From an uncultured Clostridia bacterium (GTDB lineage: Bacteria; Bacillota; Clostridia; TANB77; CAG-508): 27,213 bases of DNA. Location: contig CAORJJ010000004.1 in NCBI GenBank assembly GCA_948517135.1, forward strand, positions 15,537 to 42,749. Direction: 5' to 3'. Positions 8,273-14,855 of this stretch are shown piece by piece. The notes beneath the pieces were generated by a model, which worked only from the letters and a program-made list of their open reading frames with translations, ran no database searches and was not told the origin of the DNA. Each line of letters begins with the position of its first letter. Within the stretch, counting starts at the first letter, position 1. A program made the position numbers and the translations under genes.

Positions 8273-8337
8273 GTCCCTCAGAAACCTATAAACAATTTCG
8301 GAGGGAAACCTCCGAGCCAAATGAAGGAGGCAATTAT
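8273..8337 (+). promoter_or_regulatory. candidate structured leader RNA, copy 2
   Basis: The leader starts GTCCCTCAGAAACCTA, as in copy 1, then has an eight-pair hairpin (8297-8304 with 8309-8316) with a GAAA loop. Relative to copy 1, one stem pair changes from A-U to G-C on both sides, and one U-A becomes U-G. CCTCC (8309-8313) is exactly complementary to the Shine-Dalgarno GGAGG (8326-8330). TCCCTC (8274-8279) is complementary to GAGGGA (8301-8306) in the 5' arm. Confidence 0.62.
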
Positions 8338-8646
8338 ATGAAAAAAGTCATGAGTGTCATCTTGTTTGTGGTTGGAATTGTTTTGGTGTTTAAGTTCATC
8401 ACCAGCGGATTTTTCCTTTGGATGATCTTCGGCGCAGCTGTTCCACAGGTGATTCGGTACCTTTGCAAAGAAGGTGTTATCACCAAACGCGGTGTGTATC
8501 GAAACGCTTATCGGTACACAGTATACGTAATCATCGGTCTTACTCTGCTTCGTCTGATTCTCGTACACACAATCGGATTCAGCCTGTTGATTGGCGGTCT
8601 CATTGGAGTAGCCATCTCAAATATGGTTTTGAACAGAATCGAGTAA
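8338..8646 (+). CDS. small membrane protein, unknown function, atypical base composition
   Basis: This 102-residue protein is not recognised. Hydrophobic segments at about 4-19, 23-38, 62-76 and 79-96 suggest four membrane helices, with a basic loop (CKEGVITKRGVYRNAYRY) between the second and third. AAGGAGG lies seven bases before the ATG. The first half of the gene is markedly GC-richer than its neighbours: I count 58 G/C in the 120 bases 8401-8520, about 48 percent, in a window dominated by AT-rich genes. The gene has its own promoter, structured leader and terminator, all organised like those of the gene at 7807. This points to horizontal acquisition. A minus-strand frame over the same bases lacks comparable signals. 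Confidence 0.78.
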   Translation: MKKVMSVILFVVGIVLVFKFITSGFFLWMIFGAAVPQVIRYLCKEGVITKRGVYRNAYRYTVYVIIGLTLLRLILVHTIGFSLLIGGLIGVAISNMVLNRIE

Positions 8647-8677
8647 ACTTTTTTCAGTGCAGGAAGCTAATTTCTGC

Positions 8678-8709
8678 AAAGAGCTGATGTTTAGGCATCA
8701 GCTCTTTTT
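8678..8709 (+). terminator. intrinsic terminator of the gene at 8338
   Basis: Twelve-base perfect arms, AAAGAGCTGATG (8678-8689) and CATCAGCTCTTT (8696-8707), flank a six-base loop and are followed by further T. Confidence 0.92.
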
Positions 8710-8725
8710 CCATATTCACTATATA

Positions 8726-8760
8726 GCAAAAAACCTTCACATATAAAGTGAAGGTTTTAT
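8726..8760 (-). terminator. intrinsic terminator of xerD
   Basis: The arms AAACCTTCAC (8731-8740) and GTGAAGGTTT (8749-8758) form a perfect stem with an eight-base loop. On the minus strand it runs into a T tract. It lies just beyond the xerD stop. Confidence 0.85.
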
Positions 8761-8771
8761 TATTATCTACT

Positions 8772-9653
8772 TTAAGCTCTTGGATGGGCTTTTCTATAAA
8801 TATCTTTTAAATTTTCATTTTGAAATTGCATATATACTTGTGTTGAAGATATATCTGAATGACCAAGCATTGTTTGAATTGCTTTTAAATCTGCTCCATT
8901 TTGCAAAAGGTGTGTTGCAAAAGAATGTCTCAAAACGTGTGGTGTAATCTCTTTTGTAATGTGAGCTTGTTCTTTATAAAACTTAACAATTTTCCAAAAT
9001 CCTTGTCTTGTTAATCTTTTTCCATTTATATTAACAAACAATGCTTCAACTTTTTCATCTTTAACTAATATTGGTCTTGCTTTTTCAACATAATCTTTTA
9101 ATGCTTTTAATGAAAGTGTTCCTAAAGGTATATTTCTTGACTTAAATCCAGATTTACAAACAACATAACTTTGCTCTATATTTACATCTGAGATATCTAA
9201 TGAAATAATTTCAGTAACTCTCATTCCTGTTGCATAAGCAAATTCAAGCATTGCCTTATCTCTAATTCCTTTTAAATCAACTGTTTTTGGTTGCTCTAAT
9301 AAAAGCTCAACTTCTTGTGAACTTAAAATACTAGGAACCTTTTTTTCAACTTTTGGAGATTGTACTCCTACTGTTGGATCTTTTTTAATTTTTTTAGTTC
9401 TTAGTAAAAATTGATAGAAAGATCTAATAGTAGCTAGATTTCTAGATATAGTTGAAGTCTTTTTGTTCATAGCTTTTAAATATTCAAAATATTTATCTAT
9501 ATCCTCATTATCAATCTTTAAAAAATTTAAACCATTTTTGTCTATGTATTCTTGGTATTGTGTAATATCTCTTTTGTAAGATTGTAGTGTGTTTGATGAT
9601 AATTTTTTATCATTCTCAAGAAACTCTAAAAAAAGTTTTATTTGTTTTTCCAT
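8772..9653 (-). CDS. xerD: XerC/XerD-type tyrosine recombinase
   Basis: Xer recombinases resolve chromosome dimers at dif sites. All six catalytic positions are visible: Arg145 (TGMRVTEI), Lys171 (GFKSRNIP), His239 and Arg242 (PHVLRHSFATHLL), His265 (MLGHSDIS) and Tyr274 (TQVYMQF). The N-terminal SAM-like DNA-binding domain occupies about residues 1-90. The length of 293 fits XerD. A Shine-Dalgarno precedes the ATG at 9653. It lies downstream of a spoIIM remnant; spoIIM and xerD are also close together in Bacillus subtilis. That context and the sequence favour a housekeeping recombinase over a phage or transposon integrase. Confidence 0.93.
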   Translation of the reverse strand: MEKQIKLFLEFLENDKKLSSNTLQSYKRDITQYQEYIDKNGLNFLKIDNEDIDKYFEYLKAMNKKTSTISRNLATIRSFYQFLLRTKKIKKDPTVGVQSPKVEKKVPSILSSQEVELLLEQPKTVDLKGIRDKAMLEFAYATGMRVTEIISLDISDVNIEQSYVVCKSGFKSRNIPLGTLSLKALKDYVEKARPILVKDEKVEALFVNINGKRLTRQGFWKIVKFYKEQAHITKEITPHVLRHSFATHLLQNGADLKAIQTMLGHSDISSTQVYMQFQNENLKDIYRKAHPRA

Positions 9654-9709
9654 GGTTTAACCCCTCTCCAATCTTTATAGTTTTATTAATCAATAAATTT
9701 ACATAAGTA

Positions 9710-9738
9710 GTTATATCAAATATCTCCAAAAATGTAAA
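9710..9738 (-). promoter_or_regulatory. promoter of xerD
   Basis: TTTACA (9733-9738), 17 bases, TATAAC (9710-9715) with TGA before the -10. It starts just after the end of the spoIIM remnant, so xerD does not depend on spoIIM transcription. Confidence 0.65.
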
Positions 9739-9744
9739 GCCTTT

Positions 9745-10355
9745 TTAAATAATTTCTTTTAAAAAAATTAATAGATTTGTAGATATATATACTTCAACTA
9801 TGCTAGATGCTATCACAAATACCAGTGATATCAACATTATTATTGTATGACGTATAACTTCTTGTTTTAAATTTATACATCTAGTATAAATTCCTTTATA
9901 CAATTTTATTCCGATTTTCAGAAATTATAAAAAATGCTGGCAAAAAAATAATATTTTGGAATAATAGTGAGGCAATAGAAAAAAGTGTTCCATTTTTTAT
10001 TCCCAAAACTGCAATAATTGCTGAAATTGTATAACCTATTGTAAATCCTTTATATAAAATTGCAATATAAATAAATACACCGTCCTATTATTGTACAACC
10101 TAAAAACCAAATAATTAAAATAAAAGAGACATTTTGTTTTATACTTAAAAACAAAATATCCATTTTATTAATCGAATCTGATTCTTTAATGTTTTTTACC
10201 AACTCTCCAATATATGTATTTAATTCTAACTTTTGATTTTCATTAGAATTGTTTATAAGGAAAATTCCAATCGATATTCCTATACAAAATATAATTGTAA
10301 TTACTATAAAGTTTTTCTTATTTTTAATTACATATTCCAATAATATACTTTTCAT
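9745..10355 (-). pseudogene. spoIIM: stage II sporulation protein M, disrupted by two frameshifts
   Basis: SpoIIM is a membrane protein of the SpoIID-SpoIIM-SpoIIP engulfment complex. The frame begins at the ATG at 10355 with GGAG eight bases upstream (MKSILLEYVIKNKKNF) and runs to the SpoIIM-like FILIIWFLGCTIIG. At about 10079-10082 it must shift by one extra base to continue as VFIYIAILYKGFTIGYT and SIASLLFQNIIFLPAF. At about 9913-9916, in a run of A, a second extra base is needed before GIKLYKGIYTRCINLKQEV and the final STNLLIFLKEII, with stop at 9745. Together the three frames give about 203 codons, the usual SpoIIM length. The family call rests on these membrane segments, length and position between endoQ and xerD. 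Assembly error is possible but would be needed twice. Confidence 0.8.
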
Positions 10356-10405
10356 CTCATACACTCCATTTTTTAACTAATAAAGTATATTCGATAAATT
10401 TCTAA

Positions 10406-11593
10406 TTATTCAACTTTTCCGTAAACTCCTCCTCCGCCTTCTACAACATGCATTTTTCCATCACGTGCTAATATTATGTTTTTAGCGACTTTACTCCCTA
10501 CTACTGCCTCAATATCATCATTAGATAATTTATGAAGAATTGTCATCTCTGTATCAAAATGCTCTAATAATTTATCTATTGTTTTTCCTCCAACTCCTGG
10601 TATAAATGTAAGAGGATATTGGTAAATATATTCTGGTCTATTTTTAGGACTCTTAGTTTCCTTTTTATCTTTTATTATTTCAATTCTATCATAAACTCCC
10701 ATTGTTATATTTCTACTATCACATGTATCACATTTTGTTACTGGAGCATCTCCTGGTATTCTTTTATCGCAAATCTCACAATATGTTCTATGATATTTTC
10801 CAAGCTTTGGATCTAATCCATAATTTGCAACTATTTTTCTACCTTCTTCATTTCTTAATGCCATTAAAAATTCTTTAAAACTTATTCCTTCAAGTTGAAT
10901 TTTATTATATTCTCTTGCAATTCTTGGAAGAGAATGAGCATCTGAATTTGTTAAAAATGTTTTAGTTTCAAGTTCACTTATTTGATCTGCTAAAAAAGTA
11001 TCTGAACTTAATCCTAATTCAATTGCAGGAACTCTATCATACTTTTCTTTAAATATCTTTCTTAGTGAATCTGTACAATTCCCATAAAAACTTTTATGAG
11101 GTGTAAAGCAATGGGCTGGTATTAAAATCCCATTATATTTTTCAACTATATCAATTAATTCATAAGCAGAAATATTTGCTCTTTGTGAACTTAAAGTAAT
11201 ATTTTTTATATGATTACTCATTTCATTTGAAAACGCTTTTATATCAGATAGTGTTGGAAAATAACACAAATTATGTGCACTTCCTGTTTTTCCTTCATCA
11301 TTTATTTCTGAAGTTTCAATCTCACTTCCTAATATAATACAAACTTTATCTTTGTATATTATGCCACCATCTGGTATCTCATAAGCTTCTCCTGTCTTTA
11401 AAAAATTTTCTATATCTTCAATTACATATGGTGAAGCACAATCTATAATTCCAACTAAATTAATTCCCTTTCTTTCTACACATTCTTTTGCAATATTAGC
11501 AAAGTTTAAACTCCTTGCAGCTGTTATTTTTATTGGTTTATTATTCTCACTTCTTCCAATATGAACGTGTAAATCTGCATATATATTATACAT
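10406..11593 (-). CDS. endonuclease Q family protein (PHP domain)
   Basis: EndoQ cleaves DNA on the 5' side of deaminated bases such as uracil and hypoxanthine. The N-terminal PHP domain shows DLHVHIGRS, GIIDCASP, GILIPAHCFTPHKS and LTNSDAHS, which supply the metal ligands. A zinc finger follows (CEICDKR and CDTC, around residues 275-295), then a helix-hairpin-helix (FIPGVGGKTIDKLLEHF, about 330-350). The length of 395 fits EndoQ. AAGGAG lies about nine bases before the ATG. It sits directly upstream of the spoIIM remnant on the same strand. The family is clear; activity on specific lesions is inferred from characterised members. Confidence 0.9.
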   Translation of the reverse strand: MYNIYADLHVHIGRSENNKPIKITAARSLNFANIAKECVERKGINLVGIIDCASPYVIEDIENFLKTGEAYEIPDGGIIYKDKVCIILGSEIETSEINDEGKTGSAHNLCYFPTLSDIKAFSNEMSNHIKNITLSSQRANISAYELIDIVEKYNGILIPAHCFTPHKSFYGNCTDSLRKIFKEKYDRVPAIELGLSSDTFLADQISELETKTFLTNSDAHSLPRIAREYNKIQLEGISFKEFLMALRNEEGRKIVANYGLDPKLGKYHRTYCEICDKRIPGDAPVTKCDTCDSRNITMGVYDRIEIIKDKKETKSPKNRPEYIYQYPLTFIPGVGGKTIDKLLEHFDTEMTILHKLSNDDIEAVVGSKVAKNIILARDGKMHVVEGGGGVYGKVE

Positions 11594-11637
11594 CCTTTTT
11601 ATCTCCTTCTAACACTTTTGGATATTTATTTACATCC

Positions 11638-11649
11638 TTGACGCGTCAA
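11638..11649 (-). promoter_or_regulatory. palindrome TTGACGCGTCAA upstream of endoQ
   Basis: A perfect 12-bp palindrome lies 45 bases before the endoQ start. Read on the minus strand, its first six bases TTGACG could be a -35 box, so the site may be both promoter element and operator. No strong -10 was found at 17 bases. Confidence 0.4.
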
Positions 11650-11720
11650 TTATATTCTAAAAAAATGTATTTTTCAATTACAAATTTCTTACATTTTCTA
11701 TATTCGACAATTAATACTAA

Positions 11721-11748
11721 AAGGAAAACCACTACTTTTAGGTAGTGG
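11721..11748 (-). terminator. intrinsic terminator of the GNAT gene
   Basis: The arms CCACTAC (11729-11735) and GTAGTGG (11742-11748) flank a six-base loop. On the minus strand they are followed by TTTTCCTTTT. It lies about 85 bases after the GNAT stop. Confidence 0.72.
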
Positions 11749-11831
11749 CTTTGTCTAAAACTAAAACGTATTACAATTTGTAATATACACTTTCAAAAAC
11801 ATGTAATAACAGCAGACATTGTATTGATATT

Positions 11832-12260
11832 TTACTTTATGCCAAAATAATTAAGTGTCTTATTTACATCCAAATCATAAATATGACTTTCCCAGTCATC
11901 ATCAGCTTGTTTTTTCTGAACTGCTACTGGACAAGAACATTCTGCATCAAAATGCCGTTGCATCCAATCAAGCACATATGGATTCATTCCATTCCAAATA
12001 TACTTTATCTTTGCAGGAATTCCTGTGTTTGTATACAGTCTAAGAAGAGTTCTGGCAAGAGTCTCCTTTCCAATTCCTTGTCCCTGAAATTCCTCATTTG
12101 TGAACCATGATGCAATTGTCCACATGCGTTCATTAATATTGGAATTTACTTTGCAAGAACAAATTATTTTGTTTTCTAATAAAGCTTCACACATAACAGA
12201 ACCTGTAACTGCGTTTTTCATATTGAATGTAAGATTACTTTTTTTCTCGTCCATTGTCAT
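11832..12260 (-). CDS. GNAT family N-acetyltransferase
   Basis: This is a predicted acetyl-CoA-dependent N-acetyltransferase of unknown substrate. The core shows motif A as WFTNEEFQGQGIGKETLARTLL, with the pyrophosphate-binding QGQGIG, preceded by WTIASWF as strand beta4. The 142-residue length is normal for a single GNAT domain. The ATG at 12260 has AGGAG seven bases upstream; a second ATG two codons on is less well placed. The gene has a good promoter (12306-12334) and its own terminator, so it is monocistronic. Its codon use seems somewhat less AT-rich than endoQ, like the other single-gene cassettes in this window. Confidence 0.82.
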   Translation of the reverse strand: MTMDEKKSNLTFNMKNAVTGSVMCEALLENKIICSCKVNSNINERMWTIASWFTNEEFQGQGIGKETLARTLLRLYTNTGIPAKIKYIWNGMNPYVLDWMQRHFDAECSCPVAVQKKQADDDWESHIYDLDVNKTLNYFGIK

Positions 12261-12305
12261 CTAGTCTTCTCCTATAATGAATCTATCGTTTTCAGTATCA
12301 AAATT

Positions 12306-12334
12306 ATTATAACACTATTTACATAATATTGCAA
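12306..12334 (-). promoter_or_regulatory. promoter of the GNAT gene
   Basis: TTGCAA (12329-12334), 17 bases, TATAAT (12306-12311) on the minus strand. Confidence 0.8.
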
Positions 12335-12408
12335 TATCGAGAGAGCTTTAAGGCACTTGCCCAAAAAAGACTTTAAGAATATATAATGAATCTCTTGATT
12401 CCTATAAC

Positions 12409-12433
12409 AAAAAAGAGTGCTTTCGCACTCTTT
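12409..12433 (-). terminator. intrinsic terminator of rnpB
   Basis: The arms AAAGAGTGC (12412-12420) and GCACTCTTT (12425-12433) form a nine-pair stem. On the minus strand the loop is GAAA and a T run follows. It directly abuts the 3' end of the RNase P RNA. Confidence 0.9.
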
Positions 12434-12779
12434 AGGCAAATCTATAAGCCGGGTTCTGTCGTGAATAGTCATTTATCTAGAGTATATATTGCTATATACT
12501 TCAAGCCACTCAAGGATTTATGAAGAACAACGAGCAGTCATAACTTCTTCTACCAAGGTGTTGCCCCAAATAGGGTTTACACAGCCAATACATCACTGTA
12601 CTGCTGGTGGGCCTTTACTCCACCTTTTCACCTGAGCCTCATAAAAGGCTGTTATTTTCTGTTGCACTTTCCCTAAGGTTACCCTCGCTTGACGTTATCA
12701 AGTATCATTGCTCTGTGGGGCCCGGACTTTCCTCTCGCAATTTCTTTCGAAATTTGCCAGCGACTATTCAATTTACCTA
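12433..12779 (-). ncRNA. rnpB: RNase P RNA, bacterial class A
   Basis: This is the catalytic RNA that matures tRNA 5' ends. On the minus strand the conserved 5' block GAGGAAAGTCCGGGC and the 3' block ACAGAACCCGGCTTATAG are both present; together they make helix P4. The ends TAGGTAAAT (near 12779) and ATTTGCCTA (near 12433) pair as P1, which fixes the boundaries to within a few bases. The internal block AGGTGAAAAGGTGGAGTAAA with TGTAAACCC is the class A pattern. The length is about 347 nt. Apparent reading frames inside it are not genes. Confidence 0.95.
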
Positions 12780-12785
12780 TTGATT

Positions 12786-12814
12786 ATTTTACTCTTTTTG
12801 CTTGATTTAGTCAA
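12786..12814 (-). promoter_or_regulatory. promoter of rnpB
   Basis: TTGACT (12809-12814), 17 bases, TAAAAT (12786-12791). The expected start matches the P1 5' end. The -35 lies inside the inverted repeat CTTGA-TTTAG-TCAAG (12801-12815). Confidence 0.75.
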
Positions 12815-12833
12815 GTTTAAAAGCTTATTATGA

Positions 12834-12869
12834 TTGACATTTTTCTACAATTATGTTAACATAATTGTA
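12834..12869 (+). promoter_or_regulatory. promoter with overlapping 24-bp palindromic operator
   Basis: TTGACA (12834-12839) is a consensus -35. A perfect 24-bp palindrome, arm TACAATTATGTT, spans 12846-12869 and covers the expected -10 region (TAACAT at 12857-12862 with a 17-base spacer, or CATAAT at 12860-12865). This is the typical geometry of a dimeric repressor site. It controls the gene at 12900. Confidence 0.7.
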
Positions 12870-12899
12870 ACTGTTAACCATTCTAGAAAGGAATTGATT

Positions 12900-13202
12900 A
12901 TGAGAGTAGAAACAAAACTTCCAGCAAACGAAATCAGAAAGATCTGCCCACGGTGTAACAATTCTATTGTGGTAGAAGGAGTAGATGACATCAATGTTGA
13001 AGTTGTATACTATCCATCACTTTTTTGTGATTTTTGGGATCCTCCAATAAAGGTTCCATCCTACTTCTGCAACTGCCCAGTTTGCACAGAAAAAATCAGT
13101 ATTTCAAGCACTGAACTTACTGAACAAATGCAGAAGCAAATATTGGTAAAAACCAGATGGTATTACCGTTTATGGAAGATGTTTAAAAACACATTTATCT
13201 AA
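12900..13202 (+). CDS. small zinc-ribbon-like protein, unknown function
   Basis: This 100-residue protein is not recognised. It has CPRC (Cys16, Cys19) and, about 40 residues on, CNCPVC (Cys57, Cys59, Cys62), a spacing that suggests a zinc ribbon. The C-terminus is basic and aromatic (KTRWYYRLWKMFKN). The ATG at 12900 has AAAGGA about seven bases upstream; the frame is open further upstream to 12834 but that stretch is the promoter and operator. The gene is divergent from rnpB and ends in a strong terminator. It is less AT-rich than the host genes around it. A soluble metal-binding role is only an inference. Confidence 0.75.
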   Translation: MRVETKLPANEIRKICPRCNNSIVVEGVDDINVEVVYYPSLFCDFWDPPIKVPSYFCNCPVCTEKISISSTELTEQMQKQILVKTRWYYRLWKMFKNTFI

Positions 13203-13234
13203 ATTCCTAGTCAAATTGTAATTTGTTATTTAAC

Positions 13235-13268
13235 AAAAAGCCTTATCACTAATCTGATAAGGCTTTTT
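13235..13268. terminator. bidirectional intrinsic terminator
   Basis: Fourteen-base perfect arms, AAAAAGCCTTATCA (13235-13248) and TGATAAGGCTTTTT (13255-13268), flank a six-base loop. It has a T tract on both strands and lies between the convergent genes ending at 13202 and 13298. Confidence 0.92.
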
Positions 13269-13272
13269 GTTC

Positions 13273-13302
13273 ATTAAATTTAGAGATATCTCTAAATTTA
13301 AT
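13273..13302. repeat. perfect 30-bp palindrome
   Basis: The arm ATTAAATTTAGAGAT (13273-13287) is followed directly by its reverse complement (13288-13302), with no spacer. It overlaps the stop codon of the FAD dehydrogenase gene (13298-13300) and sits next to the shared terminator. Confidence 0.85.
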
Positions 13303-14854
13303 TTTCTAATATTTTAATTGCACATTTGATTCCATCAACAGCTGCAGTCATTATTCCACCTGCATATCCAACACCTTCACCACATGGATACAAACCTTTT
13401 ATATTGGCTTGTAAATTCTCATCTCTTAAAATTCTAACTGGTGATGAACTTCTTGATTCAATTGCTGTCATAATTGCATCTGGAGTTGCAAATCCCTTTA
13501 TTTTCTTTTCAAAATCTAATATTCCCTCTTTTAATACATCTGAAATATATTTTGGAAATAATTCATGCAAATTAGCAAAAGTAACTCCTGGTTTATATGT
13601 AGGTGTTATTGTTCCTATTTGAGTTGTTTTTCTATTTTCTAAAAAATCACCAACTTTTTGAATTGGAGCAAAAAAGTTTTTACCACCCAATTCAAAAGCT
13701 TTTCTTTCCAAATCTGCTTGAAAATAAATCCCTTCTAAAGGTGAATCTCCTTTAAAATCATCTGGTGTAACATCAACAAGTAAAGCACTATTTGCATTTT
13801 CTCCATCTCTTGCAAATCTACTCATTCCATTTGTTACTATCTCACCATTATTACTTGATGATCCAATAACAACTCCTCCTGGACACATACAAAAAGTATA
13901 ACAAGAACGTTCTTTTGAGTGATATGCTAATTTATACTCTGCTGGTGGAAGTTTCAATTTTATTTTATCTCCATATTGAGATTTATTTATCATTTCTTGT
14001 TTATGTTCAATTCTAACACCTATGGAAAAACTTTTCTTCTCCATATTTATTCCTTTATTATAAAGCTTTTCTATTGTATCTCTTGCACTATGTCCAATTG
14101 CTAAAACTACTGTATCTGTTTCTATTTTTTTATTTCTGTTTGTGGAAATAGATTTTATTTTATTATTATATATTTCAAAATCAATTACCTTTTCTTCAAA
14201 TAAAAATGTTCCACCTTTACTTATAATATAATTTCTCATATTTGAAATTACATTAATTAAATTATCTGTTCCAATATGTGGTTTATTTATATAAATTATT
14301 TGATTTGGTGCTCCAAAATTCACAAATTCTTTTAATACCTTTCTACATAAAGGATTTTTACTATTTGTTGTTAATTTTCCATCTGAAAAAGTTCCAGCAC
14401 CACCTTCTCCAAATTGAACATTAGAATTTGTATTTAATATTCCTGTTTCTAAAAATTTATCTACATCTTTTTTTCTATCTTCTACTTTTTTCCCTTGCTC
14501 TATAATTATAGGTTTTATTCCATTTTGAATTAAAATCAAACCACAAAATAGCCCAGCAGGACCTGCTCCTATAATTACAGGTCTTGTCTCGGCTTTTCTT
14601 TTTACATTTATATTTAATTTAAAATCTTCTTTGTCTACTTGTTTTACATTTTTTACATTTTTATTACCACAATATTCAATATCAATAGTATAGTTATAAA
14701 AAATCATATCTTTATTTCTTGCATCTATAGATTTTTTATAGATAACATATTTTTTTACTTCTTTAAAATCTAACTTATATTTTTGACACGCTTCAAATAC
14801 AACTTCATCTTCTGTTAAGTCTTTATAAATTTTGATATTTTCTAATCTTAACAT
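13298..14854 (-). CDS. FAD-dependent dehydrogenase, COG2509 type
   Basis: This is a flavoprotein of the uncharacterised COG2509 class. The dinucleotide-binding motif RPVIIGAGPAGLFCGL is at residues 91-106, followed by the class-specific GEGGAGTFSDGKLTT, VLAIGHSARDT, CMCPGGVV and the C-terminal FAD motif LYPCGEGVGYAGGIMTAA. I choose the ATG at 14854, giving 518 residues: GGAG lies nine bases upstream and it starts one base after the stop of the preceding gene. An earlier in-frame ATG at 14878 would overlap that gene. It is last in an operon with a superoxide reductase, which hints at a redox or oxygen-stress role, but its substrate is unknown. Confidence 0.9.
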   Translation of the reverse strand: MLRLENIKIYKDLTEDEVVFEACQKYKLDFKEVKKYVIYKKSIDARNKDMIFYNYTIDIEYCGNKNVKNVKQVDKEDFKLNINVKRKAETRPVIIGAGPAGLFCGLILIQNGIKPIIIEQGKKVEDRKKDVDKFLETGILNTNSNVQFGEGGAGTFSDGKLTTNSKNPLCRKVLKEFVNFGAPNQIIYINKPHIGTDNLINVISNMRNYIISKGGTFLFEEKVIDFEIYNNKIKSISTNRNKKIETDTVVLAIGHSARDTIEKLYNKGINMEKKSFSIGVRIEHKQEMINKSQYGDKIKLKLPPAEYKLAYHSKERSCYTFCMCPGGVVIGSSSNNGEIVTNGMSRFARDGENANSALLVDVTPDDFKGDSPLEGIYFQADLERKAFELGGKNFFAPIQKVGDFLENRKTTQIGTITPTYKPGVTFANLHELFPKYISDVLKEGILDFEKKIKGFATPDAIMTAIESRSSSPVRILRDENLQANIKGLYPCGEGVGYAGGIMTAAVDGIKCAIKILEN

Positions 14855-14855
14855 T

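Noticed and set aside
7739..8337. T-box or other known riboswitch
   Set aside because: The leaders are about 65 bases, lack the T-box sequence and specifier loop, and match no riboswitch consensus I know.
8278..8568. Minus-strand frame opposite the small membrane-protein gene
   Set aside because: No Shine-Dalgarno or promoter on that strand, while the plus frame has both plus a terminator.
8418..8687. Second plus-strand frame inside the gene at 8338
   Set aside because: Ser/Arg-rich shadow frame that runs past the gene's stop, with no Shine-Dalgarno.
8772..9653. Phage or transposon integrase
   Set aside because: Sequence, length and position next to the spoIIM remnant fit chromosomal XerD; no attachment-site repeats or phage genes nearby.
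9745..10355. Programmed frameshifting in spoIIM
   Set aside because: Two separate shifts would be needed and no slippery sequence with a downstream structure was seen; decay or error is simpler.
11769..11785. Short palindrome TATTACAA-T-TTGTAATA
   Set aside because: It lies in the 3' tail of the GNAT transcript, away from any promoter, and such AT-rich palindromes are expected by chance here.
12272..12472. Minus-strand open frame
   Set aside because: It covers the 3' end of the RNase P RNA and its terminator and has no protein-like features.
13273..13302. Terminal repeat of a transposon or MITE
   Set aside because: Only one copy was found, with no flanking target duplication or transposase.
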